Source of the DNA: Gardnerella greenwoodii 00703Dmash
Lineage (GTDB): Bacteria; Actinomycetota; Actinomycetes; Actinomycetales; Bifidobacteriaceae
Direction of reading: 5' to 3'
Assembly: GCF_000263635.1 (NCBI RefSeq)
Contig: NZ_ADEV01000009.1
Location: forward strand, 62,001-126,000
DNA: 64,000 bases
The notes beneath the pieces are model-generated. The model saw only the letters and a program-made list of their open reading frames with translations, was not told the origin of the DNA and did no database searches. Of the stretch, positions 51,854 through 60,719 are shown piece after piece. The first letter of the stretch is position 1; every line of letters begins with the position of its first letter. The position numbers and the translations under genes were made by a program.

Positions 51854-54073
51854 TTAGATTACTGTAAGAGTAATAACAGAAGGATTTCCGTGTGAATCCT
51901 TCAAAGGAACTTCGCTGCCAGCTCCAGGGGATTGGAACCTAACTACATGCATATAATCTCCAAGAGGAGCAGATATTTTAACCTGCAGACCAAGGCTTTC
52001 AATAATCCTACGAGCTTCTGCAGTGTTTTTGCCGCAAACATTTGGTAAGGTAACAGATTTAGGTCCTTTTGAAACAACAACTTTTACGCTGTCTCCCCAG
52101 TGCATTTGAGTACCGGGTTCAACAGAAGCACTAATAATCCTACCTTTTGCAACAGTATCGCTATTTTCCTCTTCGTACTTTACGTCTAATTTAGCACCAC
52201 TAAGAGCAACGTCAGCATCATCCTTAGTGTGATTAACAATATCCGGCATTTGAACAGGCATAGGTCCTTTAGAAAGAAGCAAACTAACTTCCTCATTGTG
52301 ATTCATGCGCGTGCCCGGTTTAGGAGTAATGTCAACAACGCTTCCTTCTGGGATTTCAATAGAGTAAACGTCGAGTGAAGTTCGATGAATAATATGAGTA
52401 AATCCAGCTTTACGAAGTGCTTGCAATGGTTTCTTACCATTACGAGTTTTTGGATTAGTAATATCAGAAGGAATTGTAGCTTTTTTAATACCGAGCGAAA
52501 GTATAATACGAAGCTTACTATTCGAGTGCTTACTAATGTGACTTCCAACAACATCAGGCACAGTGGCAAGAACTTTTCCTGAATCAACATCATCACTGTA
52601 GTCTTTGGAAACCGTGTAAGGAATTCCAGCAACCTTCAAAGTATGCTCATATTCTTGCCAACTAACATCTTTAACTTTGCAAGCTGCTTGATTTGCGCAT
52701 CGAAGATCATCCGGCTTAGGAAGCGTCCAGTAGCTGCCAGGGCCTAGGAAGTACCAGAAGCTTCCAATAGCACCAAGAACTAGAACTGCAAGAACACTTC
52801 CTCCAGCAATAGCAATTACTCGCTTTTTAGAAGAGGAATCTTTTTTAGAGTCTGAATTAAAGCTTGCAGGTTGCAATGTTGGAATTAGTGGATTTATAGA
52901 AGTCTTATTGCGATTAAGCTCGTGTGAATCAATTGCAATAGTTGGCATATTGCTGTCGTCAAATTCTTCAAGCGGATTGCTTTGAGAATCAGAGTCAGTA
53001 TTTTCTTCAGATTTTACAGCGGCAGTGCTTATTGCTTGAGTAGCATCTAAATCGCTTGTAGAATCATCTGAATCTTGAGAATACTTATAATCTTTAGTCT
53101 TATTATCGCTATCGGACTTATCAATATCTTTAAGGCGCAGATTGTCTAGAGGAGATAACGAGTCGGAATCTTGCTCTTCCTTAACAGCATCAATTTTATA
53201 TTGCCAGTCTTCAGCACTTAATTGTTTTGAAAGATTTCGCAATTGCGTTAACGCTTCTATAGCATTATCTGGTCGATCGTTCATATCGCGCGCAGTAAGC
53301 TTAGATATAAATTGCGCAACTTTTTCGTTAATATCTGGGCATGCTGTGCTTATTGAAGGAGTGTTTTCGTGAACATGCTTAAACACTAGTGTTACAGGAT
53401 TATCTGCAGTAAAAGGAACTCGTCCCGCAAGCATTTCCCATGCCATCATTCCGGCAGAATATAAATCACCTTGAGGTGTTGCAAGATTGTTCTCAATAAG
53501 TTCTGGAGCTAGATAAGCTGCCGTTCCAAGCAATAATCCGGTAGAAGAAAGAGTTGCCTGAGATATTGCGCGAGCTAAGCCAAAATCAGTAATCTGCACG
53601 TGGCCGCGATCATTAATCAAAATATTTTCAGGCTTAATATCTCTATGCACGACTCCAGCTTGGTGTGCGGAAGCAAGACCGTCTAAAGTTTCAGCCAATA
53701 AGCGTAAGGTGTCACGAACACTAAAAGTGCCTTGCATGTTCATCTCGTAGCGCAAATTAACGCCATGCACATACTCCATAACAAGATAATCAAGACCGTC
53801 GTATTCGCCAGTGTCATAAACTTGGACAATATGCGGGTTTGCTATAGCTGCTGCAGAAGTTGCTTCTCTGCGGAATCGAGCAATAAACTGCTGGCGATGC
53901 ACTCCTTGAGCAAGCTGAGTGTGCATTATTTTAATTGCGACAGGCCTATCGAGACGCTCATCCTGCGCCTGGTACACCGTAGCCATACCACCTTGAGCAA
54001 TTTTACGCACAATACGATAGCGATTTTCAATGCACATGCCAGGCTGAACCTGAGTAGCTTCATCCATTGTCAC
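51854..54073 (-). CDS. pknB: PknB-type serine/threonine kinase with PASTA domains
   Basis: A 739-residue membrane receptor kinase. The kinase domain (about 18-280) has GQ-loop type KIAQGGMATVYQA, VAIKIM (Lys), HRDIKPENILI, ITDFGLARA and APELIEN. An acidic Asp/Ser juxtamembrane region (about 290-415) leads to one span (VIAIAGGSVLAVLVLGAIGSFWYF, about 425-448). Three to four PASTA repeats follow, ending with TLPNVCGKNTAEARRIIESLGLQV, which would bind muropeptides outside the cell. In relatives PknB controls growth and division. It is in tandem with the prenyl synthase upstream (101-base gap). Compared with typical actinobacterial pknB loci, no pknA, pstP or rodA is visible next to it. Confidence 0.92.
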   Translation of the reverse strand: MTMDEATQVQPGMCIENRYRIVRKIAQGGMATVYQAQDERLDRPVAIKIMHTQLAQGVHRQQFIARFRREATSAAAIANPHIVQVYDTGEYDGLDYLVMEYVHGVNLRYEMNMQGTFSVRDTLRLLAETLDGLASAHQAGVVHRDIKPENILINDRGHVQITDFGLARAISQATLSSTGLLLGTAAYLAPELIENNLATPQGDLYSAGMMAWEMLAGRVPFTADNPVTLVFKHVHENTPSISTACPDINEKVAQFISKLTARDMNDRPDNAIEALTQLRNLSKQLSAEDWQYKIDAVKEEQDSDSLSPLDNLRLKDIDKSDSDNKTKDYKYSQDSDDSTSDLDATQAISTAAVKSEENTDSDSQSNPLEEFDDSNMPTIAIDSHELNRNKTSINPLIPTLQPASFNSDSKKDSSSKKRVIAIAGGSVLAVLVLGAIGSFWYFLGPGSYWTLPKPDDLRCANQAACKVKDVSWQEYEHTLKVAGIPYTVSKDYSDDVDSGKVLATVPDVVGSHISKHSNSKLRIILSLGIKKATIPSDITNPKTRNGKKPLQALRKAGFTHIIHRTSLDVYSIEIPEGSVVDITPKPGTRMNHNEEVSLLLSKGPMPVQMPDIVNHTKDDADVALSGAKLDVKYEEENSDTVAKGRIISASVEPGTQMHWGDSVKVVVSKGPKSVTLPNVCGKNTAEARRIIESLGLQVKISAPLGDYMHVVRFQSPGAGSEVPLKDSHGNPSVITLTVI

Positions 54074-54174
54074 AATCCTTATACGCGTAAACCTTGCTTA
54101 CTATTTACAAGCCTACGAATGATTTTACAAGTAACGTAGTAAGTATGGTTGCTTTCGATAGTTACACTCAAATA

Positions 54175-55281
54175 CTATTGTACATTACGCCATGCTTCAG
54201 GTATAAAGCGTTCGCTTATATTATGAAGTATTGCTTTACCGCTGCCACTTAGAGGACTTTCATCAATTGAATTATTTGACTTCTGCCAAAGATTCATAAT
54301 ACGTTGTTTTGAACGTTCAATAGCTCCCGAAGTATGGTAGATTTGTATTATTTTTTCAACGTCGCTTTCACAGCGTTCTTCGCTTGTATAAGCTTTAGTT
54401 AGTATTTCTTTTTCTTGATTACTGCCGTATTGCAACGCGTCTGCAAGCAGTACAGCACGTTTTCCTTCGCGAATATCTCCACCAATAGGTTTCCCTGTAA
54501 GCTTGCTATCTGAAACAATGTCAAGCAAATCGTCAGCAAGCTGGAAAGCGATGCCAAGAGGGTCTCCAATAGAATTAGCTAGATTATAAGCATCGTCTGG
54601 ATTCATTGATGCAGCAAGAAAACCAAGTGTTAAAGGGGCAATAGTCGTATAACTTGCTGTTTTCCACCTAAACACATTAAGAGAAGATTGTGCAAGCTCA
54701 GATGGATTGTCAAGTTGCATCATTTCAATGGACAAATCCAAAACTTGACCAATACCCACATTTCGTTGCATTGAAGCAAAAGCTTGAAGTAATTCTTCAC
54801 TATAAGTAAAATATTTCGCTGAATTTCTAGTAATATCAAAGCTTTCTGTAGCAAGCAAATCACCAAGCATAAGGCCAAGCCCTGATCCTATGTGCTTGTT
54901 GTTGCACACAGAACTTAATGCACAATATGCACTTGGTTTTCCTCGTCTTAAAGCTGACTCGTCAATAATGTCGTCATGAATTAATGCTGCGGTTTGAAAT
55001 ACTTCTAAAGCACAAGCAATATCAAATAAAGCTGTATCTTGAAGCTTATTCGTGGCTTTTTCGCTAGAAGCAGCATTATAAGCACTTATAGTAAGTAGAG
55101 CTCTAAGACGCTTACCACCTTCGCTAGAAACGATAGCTTGCTTTATTACCTGCTGTAACGTTGTTTTACAGGTTGAAGAAAGATTATTTTCGGCGCTTGT
55201 GCAAAATTGTTGCGAAATTAAATACGCAATTCGAGATTCAATAGCAGCAAGATTGCAAGTATCGTCCGTTAAAGTGCTCAT
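54175..55281 (-). CDS. Polyprenyl diphosphate synthase (trans-isoprenyl family)
   Basis: 368 residues. It elongates allylic diphosphates with isopentenyl diphosphate for isoprenoids such as lipid carriers or quinones. The first Asp-rich motif is AALIHDDIIDESALRRGKPS, the second FQLADDLLDIVSD, and SSEGGKRLRALLTI is the substrate Lys/Arg region. GGDIREGKRAVLL is also present. The product length cannot be set from sequence by eye. The frame is open from a TTG at 55323; ATG 55281 (MSTLTDD) is more plausible although its ribosome site is weak. It precedes pknB on the same strand. Confidence 0.87.
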   Translation of the reverse strand: MSTLTDDTCNLAAIESRIAYLISQQFCTSAENNLSSTCKTTLQQVIKQAIVSSEGGKRLRALLTISAYNAASSEKATNKLQDTALFDIACALEVFQTAALIHDDIIDESALRRGKPSAYCALSSVCNNKHIGSGLGLMLGDLLATESFDITRNSAKYFTYSEELLQAFASMQRNVGIGQVLDLSIEMMQLDNPSELAQSSLNVFRWKTASYTTIAPLTLGFLAASMNPDDAYNLANSIGDPLGIAFQLADDLLDIVSDSKLTGKPIGGDIREGKRAVLLADALQYGSNQEKEILTKAYTSEERCESDVEKIIQIYHTSGAIERSKQRIMNLWQKSNNSIDESPLSGSGKAILHNISERFIPEAWRNVQ

Positions 55282-55463
55282 ATTATGAAAGTTATCCACA
55301 GGGCTAAACAATGTAAAACACAATAGTTTGTACGATTTAATGAGCTTCTAACCGTTGCAATCGTTTTTTATTGAATACTATTTCGCATATTGAGAAACTT
55401 ACACATATCAAGAATTACGCTCGTAAAGCTTGATTTAATAATAAAAAATCATGAGCAAATACA

Positions 55464-55488
55464 TATATGTGCAATGTATATGTGCAAT
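55464..55488. repeat. Two copies of a 12-base direct repeat upstream of the DUF4192 gene
   Basis: TATATGTGCAAT occurs at 55464-55475 and 55477-55488, one base apart, 28-52 bases before the start codon. Spacing of 13 bases suggests either a duplication or paired protein sites. Confidence 0.6.
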
Positions 55489-55515
55489 ACACATTAATGA
55501 AGGGGAGTAATTGTT

Positions 55516-56406
55516 ATGGCAGTAGCAAGTGTTGATTTAGAAGAGAAGATTTCGCATAGTTGCATTGATGATTTTGATACTCAAAGCATATTGGAAGTTT
55601 ATGGTGAAAGCGCTGATCTTTGTGATGATTCAATAGATTTTGTTGGATTGGATGATTTTACTAGTTTTGCTGGCCAAGAGATTTCAGACATTAAAGGAAA
55701 AATATATCCTTCAAAAGAATGCAGCTTCTTTATGACATTCTCAAAAGAATATGCGTATTTTAATTGTGACGAAAATTCGCAATGGGTTAAAGGCATACAG
55801 CATTGGATTCCAACAGTTTCAAAATCTTTTATTCAAAACGCGAACATAAACGGTAAAGAAAGCGCTGTTAGAAATACTGCATGCGTTGCGTTCGTACGAT
55901 GGTGCGACATGTTTCTACACGACAAGAAAATGTTTGGCTATGATTTAGTAAATCTTGCTATTGGAATGTTTCACAATATTAACGTGCGCGACGCAATGCT
56001 TATATCTATTTTAGATGAAAATCAAGAATGGTATGACGACAATGCTTTAGCAGAATTCGCATGGTATCCACACACGCCTATGGTGTCAGATAGATTGCGC
56101 CAATTTTTAGAAGCTAAGTTTATTCAAACAAGCAAAATACCTAATATAAAAAGAGCCATAACAGCATGCAGAGTGCTACAAGTTATGGCGTTTGCTACAC
56201 AAAGTATTCCAGAGTTAACAGTGCAAATTTACGCACTTTTAGCATATATTAGCTGGTGGTTTAGGCTAGGTAACGTTAAAAAATATACTGAGCGAGCATT
56301 GAGTATAGATAATGATTGCACAATGGCAAAAATTGTTGAAGGAGCTTATGAAAATAAGCTTGAACCAGCCTGGATATCAGAATGCGCCACGCCGCAAGAA
56401 AAATAA
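55516..56406 (+). CDS. DUF4192 family protein
   Basis: 296 residues, cytosolic. Recognition rests on the C-terminal part: NVRDAMLISILDE, AITACRVLQVMAF, and the end YALLAYISWWFRLGNVKKYTERALSIDNDCTMAKI, which resembles the W-W-x-G ... A-x-x-A-L end of actinobacterial DUF4192 proteins. The N-terminal half is divergent. Function is unknown; the gene is commonly next to the principal sigma factor gene, as here. GGGGAG lies nine bases before the ATG. Confidence 0.72.
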   Translation: MAVASVDLEEKISHSCIDDFDTQSILEVYGESADLCDDSIDFVGLDDFTSFAGQEISDIKGKIYPSKECSFFMTFSKEYAYFNCDENSQWVKGIQHWIPTVSKSFIQNANINGKESAVRNTACVAFVRWCDMFLHDKKMFGYDLVNLAIGMFHNINVRDAMLISILDENQEWYDDNALAEFAWYPHTPMVSDRLRQFLEAKFIQTSKIPNIKRAITACRVLQVMAFATQSIPELTVQIYALLAYISWWFRLGNVKKYTERALSIDNDCTMAKIVEGAYENKLEPAWISECATPQEK

Positions 56407-56511
56407 GGGGAATAATCGTCGTGCTTAAATGGTTTACTACTTAAGGTAAAACTTGCCCTTGCTTGAACTATGCCTATATGCGCTGCAAGGGGATACTACA
56501 GGAGGAACAGT

Positions 56512-58017
56512 TTGACGAGCGAAGTTGAATCATCAGCTGATCAGAGCGAAGAGCAAGATGGTAACAAGCCTGTAAAAGCACGTAAAACAAGTACTGCACG
56601 ACAAAGTCGCGCTCGCACTTCGTCTGCTGCTAGTAAAACGCGTAGTTCTCGTTCAAAAAAAGCAGTTGAAAATCAAACTGATACTGAGCCAGGCTCCAGC
56701 GAAGTTGAATCTGAAGTTGAAGCAGAAATTCGTAACAATAGTGATGACAGTATTGATAATGCTCAAAATGATGCTATCGAAGATGGTGATTCATTAGCTA
56801 TTGACGATTCATTAGATGATGATCATCTTGACGATGAAGATCAAATGAATTTGGACGATTTGGATGATATTCATCCGGAAGATATAGCTGATGTTGACGA
56901 TCTTGAAGATGTTGATGTAGATGTTGATACTGATCTTGAAGATGATGTAGATGATCTTGAAGATGCCGAAGATAATGATCAGCATAAGCATGATGTTCCT
57001 CAGGTTCCACAAGCTAAGGGCGCGTTTATTGTTCGTGACGACGATGATGACGATAATTTAACTCCTTCCGGAAATCCTAAGCGTCGAGTTATTGCTACAG
57101 GAGCTACTGCTGACCCTGTTAAGGATTATTTGAAGCAGATTGGCCGCGTTAGCTTGCTGAACGCTGAGCAGGAAGTTGATTTGTCGGAACGTATTGAGGC
57201 TGGCTTGTATGCTCAGCATTTACTCGATACTGATATTGACAATATGGAATTTAAGCGCAAGCGCGAACTTAAGTGGGCTGCAGCGGACGGAAAGAAAGCA
57301 AAAGACCATCTTTTGGAAGCAAACTTGCGTCTTGTTGTTTCTCTTGCTAAGCGCTATACCGGCCGAGGAATGCTTTTCCTTGATTTAATTCAGGAAGGTA
57401 ATCTTGGTTTAATTCGAGCTGTCGAAAAGTTCGATTGGAAGAAGGGCTTTAAGTTCTCCACTTACGCAACATGGTGGATTCGCCAGGCAATCACTCGCGC
57501 AATGGCAGATCAGGCTCGTACAATTCGAGTTCCAGTGCATATGGTGGAAGTTATTAACAAACTTTCTAGAGTCCAACGTCAAATGCTTCAAGACTTGGGT
57601 CGCGAGCCTACGCCAGATGAGCTTGCGCGCGAGCTTGATATGCCAGTTGAAAAGGTGCAGGAAGTACAAAAGTATGGGCGTGAGCCTATATCTTTGCACA
57701 CTCCTTTGGGCGAAGATGGCGATTCCGAGTTTGGCGATTTAATTGAAGATACCGATGCAATCGCACCATCTGATGCTGTAGCATTCTCTCTTTTGCAAGA
57801 GCAGTTCAGGCAGGTTCTTGAAACATTGGCTCCTCGGGAGGCTGGTGTTATTAAGATGCGTTACGGCTTGGAAGATGGTCAGCCTAAGACTTTAGACGAT
57901 ATTGGTCGCGTTTATGGCGTTACTCGTGAGCGTATTCGCCAGATTGAGTCTAAGACAATGTCTAAGTTGCGTCATCCTTCTAGATCGCAAACTTTGCGTG
58001 ACTTCTTGGATCAGTGA
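56512..58017 (+). CDS. rpoD: Principal RNA polymerase sigma factor (RpoD/SigA)
   Basis: 501 residues from the TTG at 56512, which has AGGAGG six bases upstream; the in-frame ATG at 56470 lacks a site and would add 14 residues. The N-terminal third is Lys/Arg/Ser-rich, then very acidic (Asp-rich about 90-170), as in actinobacterial SigA. Conserved parts are [31 protein letters not shown] (region 1.2), [16 protein letters not shown]...[20 protein letters not shown] and [20 protein letters not shown] (region 2), [11 protein letters not shown] (region 3) and the helix-turn-helix [22 protein letters not shown] (region 4). It lies 93 bases upstream of parE. Confidence 0.97.
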   Translation: MTSEVESSADQSEEQDGNKPVKARKTSTARQSRARTSSAASKTRSSRSKKAVENQTDTEPGSSEVESEVEAEIRNNSDDSIDNAQNDAIEDGDSLAIDDSLDDDHLDDEDQMNLDDLDDIHPEDIADVDDLEDVDVDVDTDLEDDVDDLEDAEDNDQHKHDVPQVPQAKGAFIVRDDDDDDNLTPSGNPKRRVIATGATADPVKDYLKQIGRVSLLNAEQEVDLSERIEAGLYAQHLLDTDIDNMEFKRKRELKWAAADGKKAKDHLLEANLRLVVSLAKRYTGRGMLFLDLIQEGNLGLIRAVEKFDWKKGFKFSTYATWWIRQAITRAMADQARTIRVPVHMVEVINKLSRVQRQMLQDLGREPTPDELARELDMPVEKVQEVQKYGREPISLHTPLGEDGDSEFGDLIEDTDAIAPSDAVAFSLLQEQFRQVLETLAPREAGVIKMRYGLEDGQPKTLDDIGRVYGVTRERIRQIESKTMSKLRHPSRSQTLRDFLDQ

Positions 58018-58109
58018 TTTTGTAACGTTATATTGCAAAAGTGTCGTGTTGTTACTTTAGTAAGATGCGACACTTATTGCTTAATAGTTAGCTTATATAA
58101 GGGGTAGAA

Positions 58110-60497
58110 GTGGTCTCTAAAGAGCAAGAGCAATATGATGCCGACAGTTTGACAGTGCTAGAAGGCTTGGATGCTGTAAGAAAGCGTCCAGGCATGTATA
58201 TTGGCACTACAGACAGCCAAGGCTTAATGCATTGCCTTTGGGAGATTATTGATAATGCGGTTGACGAGGCTTTGGCGGGTGCTTGTGACCATATTATTGT
58301 TACTCTTCACGACGATGGATCTATTGAAGTTGCAGATAATGGTCGTGGTATTCCAGTAGATGTTGAGCCAAAAACAAAGCTCACTGGTGTTGAAGTTGTT
58401 TTAACTAAGCTTCACGCTGGAGCAAAGTTTGGTAACGCTTCTTATAATGCTGCAGGCGGTTTGCACGGTGTTGGATCTTCTGTTGTAAACGCTTTAAGCT
58501 TGCGTTTAGATGTTGAAGTCGATAGAGACGGTAAAACGCATCATATGGCGTTCCATCAAGGGCATCCTGGTGTGTATAGCGATGCTGACCCGGAGCATCC
58601 ATCTCCAGCCTCTCCATTTAAGCGTACGCGTAAGAACAAGCCTACTGAGCTTGAAATTATTGGCACTGTTTCGCCAAAAACTACCGGAACTCGTGTACGC
58701 TATTGGGCGGATCCAGAAATCTTCAATTCTACTGCTCATTTTAGTTACGAGCAGCTTATTGACAGGGTTCGTCAAACAAGTTTTTTGGTTCCAGGCTTAA
58801 AAATTACTGTTATTGACGAGCACGTTCCGGAAGGTGAATCTGCAAATATTGAAGAAATTGATTCTTCTGAAGATAATCTTGTAGAAAATAATGCTGCAGA
58901 AGATAATATTGCGGAAAATAATCTTCTTGAAAATCAGCCTGATAATATCGATGACTCTGCGGTTGAATTTGAAGAATTAGAATCTGAAACAGCATTAGAA
59001 GATGAAGATAAGTCTGAAGATAGTGAGTCTGAAGACAATAAATCTGAAGAATCAACAGCACAATCTATTGCAAATGCTGAGTCTGCTAACTCAGTGCAAA
59101 ATAAGCATCACCCTCGCGTTATTGAGTTTTTGCACAACGGCGGTGTTAAAGATTTCGTTGATTTTCTTTCAAAAGGTGAAGCAGTATCCGATATTTGGCG
59201 CATTTCTGGCGAAGATACTTATATAGAAGAAACGCAAGCCGTTGACTCTTCTGGTGAATTACACGCGCAGCAAGTAACTCGAAAATGCGGTGTTGATATT
59301 GCAATGCGCTGGGTAAACGGCTACGATTCAACGATTATTAGTTTCGTAAACGTTGTTGAAACTCCTGGCGGAGGTATGCACGTTGACGGCTTTATGCAGG
59401 GATTAACTAAGCAAATTCGTAAAGCCGTGGAAGATAATGCTAGAAAGCTTAAAGTAAATCTTAAAGACGCTAACACAAAAATTGAGCGCGACGACATTAT
59501 GGCAGGCTTGGTAGCAGTCGTAACTGTTCGTATTGCAGAGCCTCAATTCCAAGGTCAAACTAAGGATGTTCTTGGAACCGCTCAAGTTAAGCCAATAGTT
59601 ATGAAAATGACTGACGCTCAATTTGGCGAAATGATAACTGGTTCTAAGCGAGGTTTTAAAGAGCAGTCTTCTAGAGTTTTGGAAAAAATAGTTTCCGAAA
59701 TGCATGCGCGTATTCAGGCGCGTAAAACTAAGGAAGTTACCCGCAGAAAGAACGCTCTTGAGTCTGCTTCAATGCCGCCGAAACTTTCTGACTGCCAGCC
59801 TGGAAACGACGATGTTGCAGAACTTTTCATCGTCGAGGGCGATTCTGCACTTGGCACTGCAAAAGCTGCTCGAAATTCTGCTTTCCAAGCGCTTCTTCCA
59901 ATTCGCGGTAAGATTTTGAACGTGCAAAAGGCAAGTCTTGCACAAATGCTTTCCAACAAAGAGTGCGCTGCAATTATTCAGGTTGTTGGAGCAGGATCTG
60001 GCGCAAGTTTCGATATTTCGCAAGCGCGTTATAACAAGATTGTTATGATGACCGATGCAGATGTTGACGGCGCGCATATTCGTATTTTGCTTCTAACGCT
60101 GTTCTATCGTTATATGCGTCCGCTTATTGAGCACGGCCATGTTTATGCTGCAGTGCCTCCTCTTCACAGGATTGCGCTCGCTGGAAAGCGCAAGGGCGAG
60201 TATATTTACACGTATTCAGACGACGAATTGGCTGGAAAGCTCAACGATTTGCAAGCTAAGGGCATTGATTTTAACAGCGATATTCAGCGTTACAAGGGCT
60301 TGGGTGAGATGGATGCAGATCAGCTTGCAGACACCACTATGGATCCTAGAACTCGCATGCTTCGAAGGATTCGTATGGAAGATGCTCAGCAGGCGAGTGA
60401 AGTATTTGATTTGCTAATGGGCGATGATGTTCCTCCGCGAAAGCAGTTTATTGTTGATAACGCAGACGACTTTGATCGTTCCAAAATCGATACCTGA
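58110..60497 (+). CDS. parE: Topoisomerase IV subunit B (ParE, actinobacterial GyrB-like)
   Basis: 795 residues. The GHKL ATPase has LWEIIDNAVDEALAG, VADNGRGIPVD and AGGLHGVGSSVVNALS. The transducer contains RWVNGYDSTIISFVNVVETPGGG. The TOPRIM part has LFIVEGDSALGTAKAARNS, ALLPIRGKILNVQKA and MTDADVDGAHIRILLLTLFYRYM. EGDSALG instead of EGDSAGG, and the position next to rpoD, favour the actinobacterial ParE/second GyrB class. An Asn/Glu/Asp/Ser-rich insert of about 90 residues (about 240-332) splits the ATPase/transducer region, and its N-x-x-E motifs look repeat-derived. The start is GTG with GGGGTAG upstream. Confidence 0.93.
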   Translation: MVSKEQEQYDADSLTVLEGLDAVRKRPGMYIGTTDSQGLMHCLWEIIDNAVDEALAGACDHIIVTLHDDGSIEVADNGRGIPVDVEPKTKLTGVEVVLTKLHAGAKFGNASYNAAGGLHGVGSSVVNALSLRLDVEVDRDGKTHHMAFHQGHPGVYSDADPEHPSPASPFKRTRKNKPTELEIIGTVSPKTTGTRVRYWADPEIFNSTAHFSYEQLIDRVRQTSFLVPGLKITVIDEHVPEGESANIEEIDSSEDNLVENNAAEDNIAENNLLENQPDNIDDSAVEFEELESETALEDEDKSEDSESEDNKSEESTAQSIANAESANSVQNKHHPRVIEFLHNGGVKDFVDFLSKGEAVSDIWRISGEDTYIEETQAVDSSGELHAQQVTRKCGVDIAMRWVNGYDSTIISFVNVVETPGGGMHVDGFMQGLTKQIRKAVEDNARKLKVNLKDANTKIERDDIMAGLVAVVTVRIAEPQFQGQTKDVLGTAQVKPIVMKMTDAQFGEMITGSKRGFKEQSSRVLEKIVSEMHARIQARKTKEVTRRKNALESASMPPKLSDCQPGNDDVAELFIVEGDSALGTAKAARNSAFQALLPIRGKILNVQKASLAQMLSNKECAAIIQVVGAGSGASFDISQARYNKIVMMTDADVDGAHIRILLLTLFYRYMRPLIEHGHVYAAVPPLHRIALAGKRKGEYIYTYSDDELAGKLNDLQAKGIDFNSDIQRYKGLGEMDADQLADTTMDPRTRMLRRIRMEDAQQASEVFDLLMGDDVPPRKQFIVDNADDFDRSKIDT

Positions 60498-60555
60498 TTT
60501 TTGCTTTTGCTTGTGTTTTAGGTTGTGTAATATTTGTAATTTTCTTCGCATTATG

Positions 60556-60592
60556 TAATGTGTATTACAAATTTTGAATTGTAATTACATTA
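60556..60592. promoter_or_regulatory. Inverted repeat between parE and the surface-protein gene
   Basis: TAATGTGTATTACAA 60556-60570 faces TTGTAATTACATTA 60579-60592 with one bulged base. It lies eight bases upstream of the possible -35 region of the next gene. There is no adequate T-run for a terminator, so an operator is possible. Confidence 0.4.
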
Positions 60593-60599
60593 TGACATT

Positions 60600-60682
60600 T
60601 TGTTAAGTTATAATGATTTTATGATATAATTGCAAATGCAGGTTTACTTCAATAGTGGAAGTGAGTCTGGGATTTTGCATTT
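60600..60682 (+). promoter_or_regulatory. Extended -10 promoter and folded leader of the surface-protein gene
   Basis: TGaTATAAT at 60622-60630 is an extended -10 box; TTGTTA at 60600-60605 could be a -35 at 19 bases. In the transcript AAATGCA 60634-60640 can pair with TGCATTT 60676-60682, enclosing ACTTC 60646-60650 / GAAGT 60658-60662. Confidence 0.5.
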
Positions 60683-60719
60683 ATTGATTTTCTTAGAATT
60701 TGTTTTATAAGAGGGAAAA

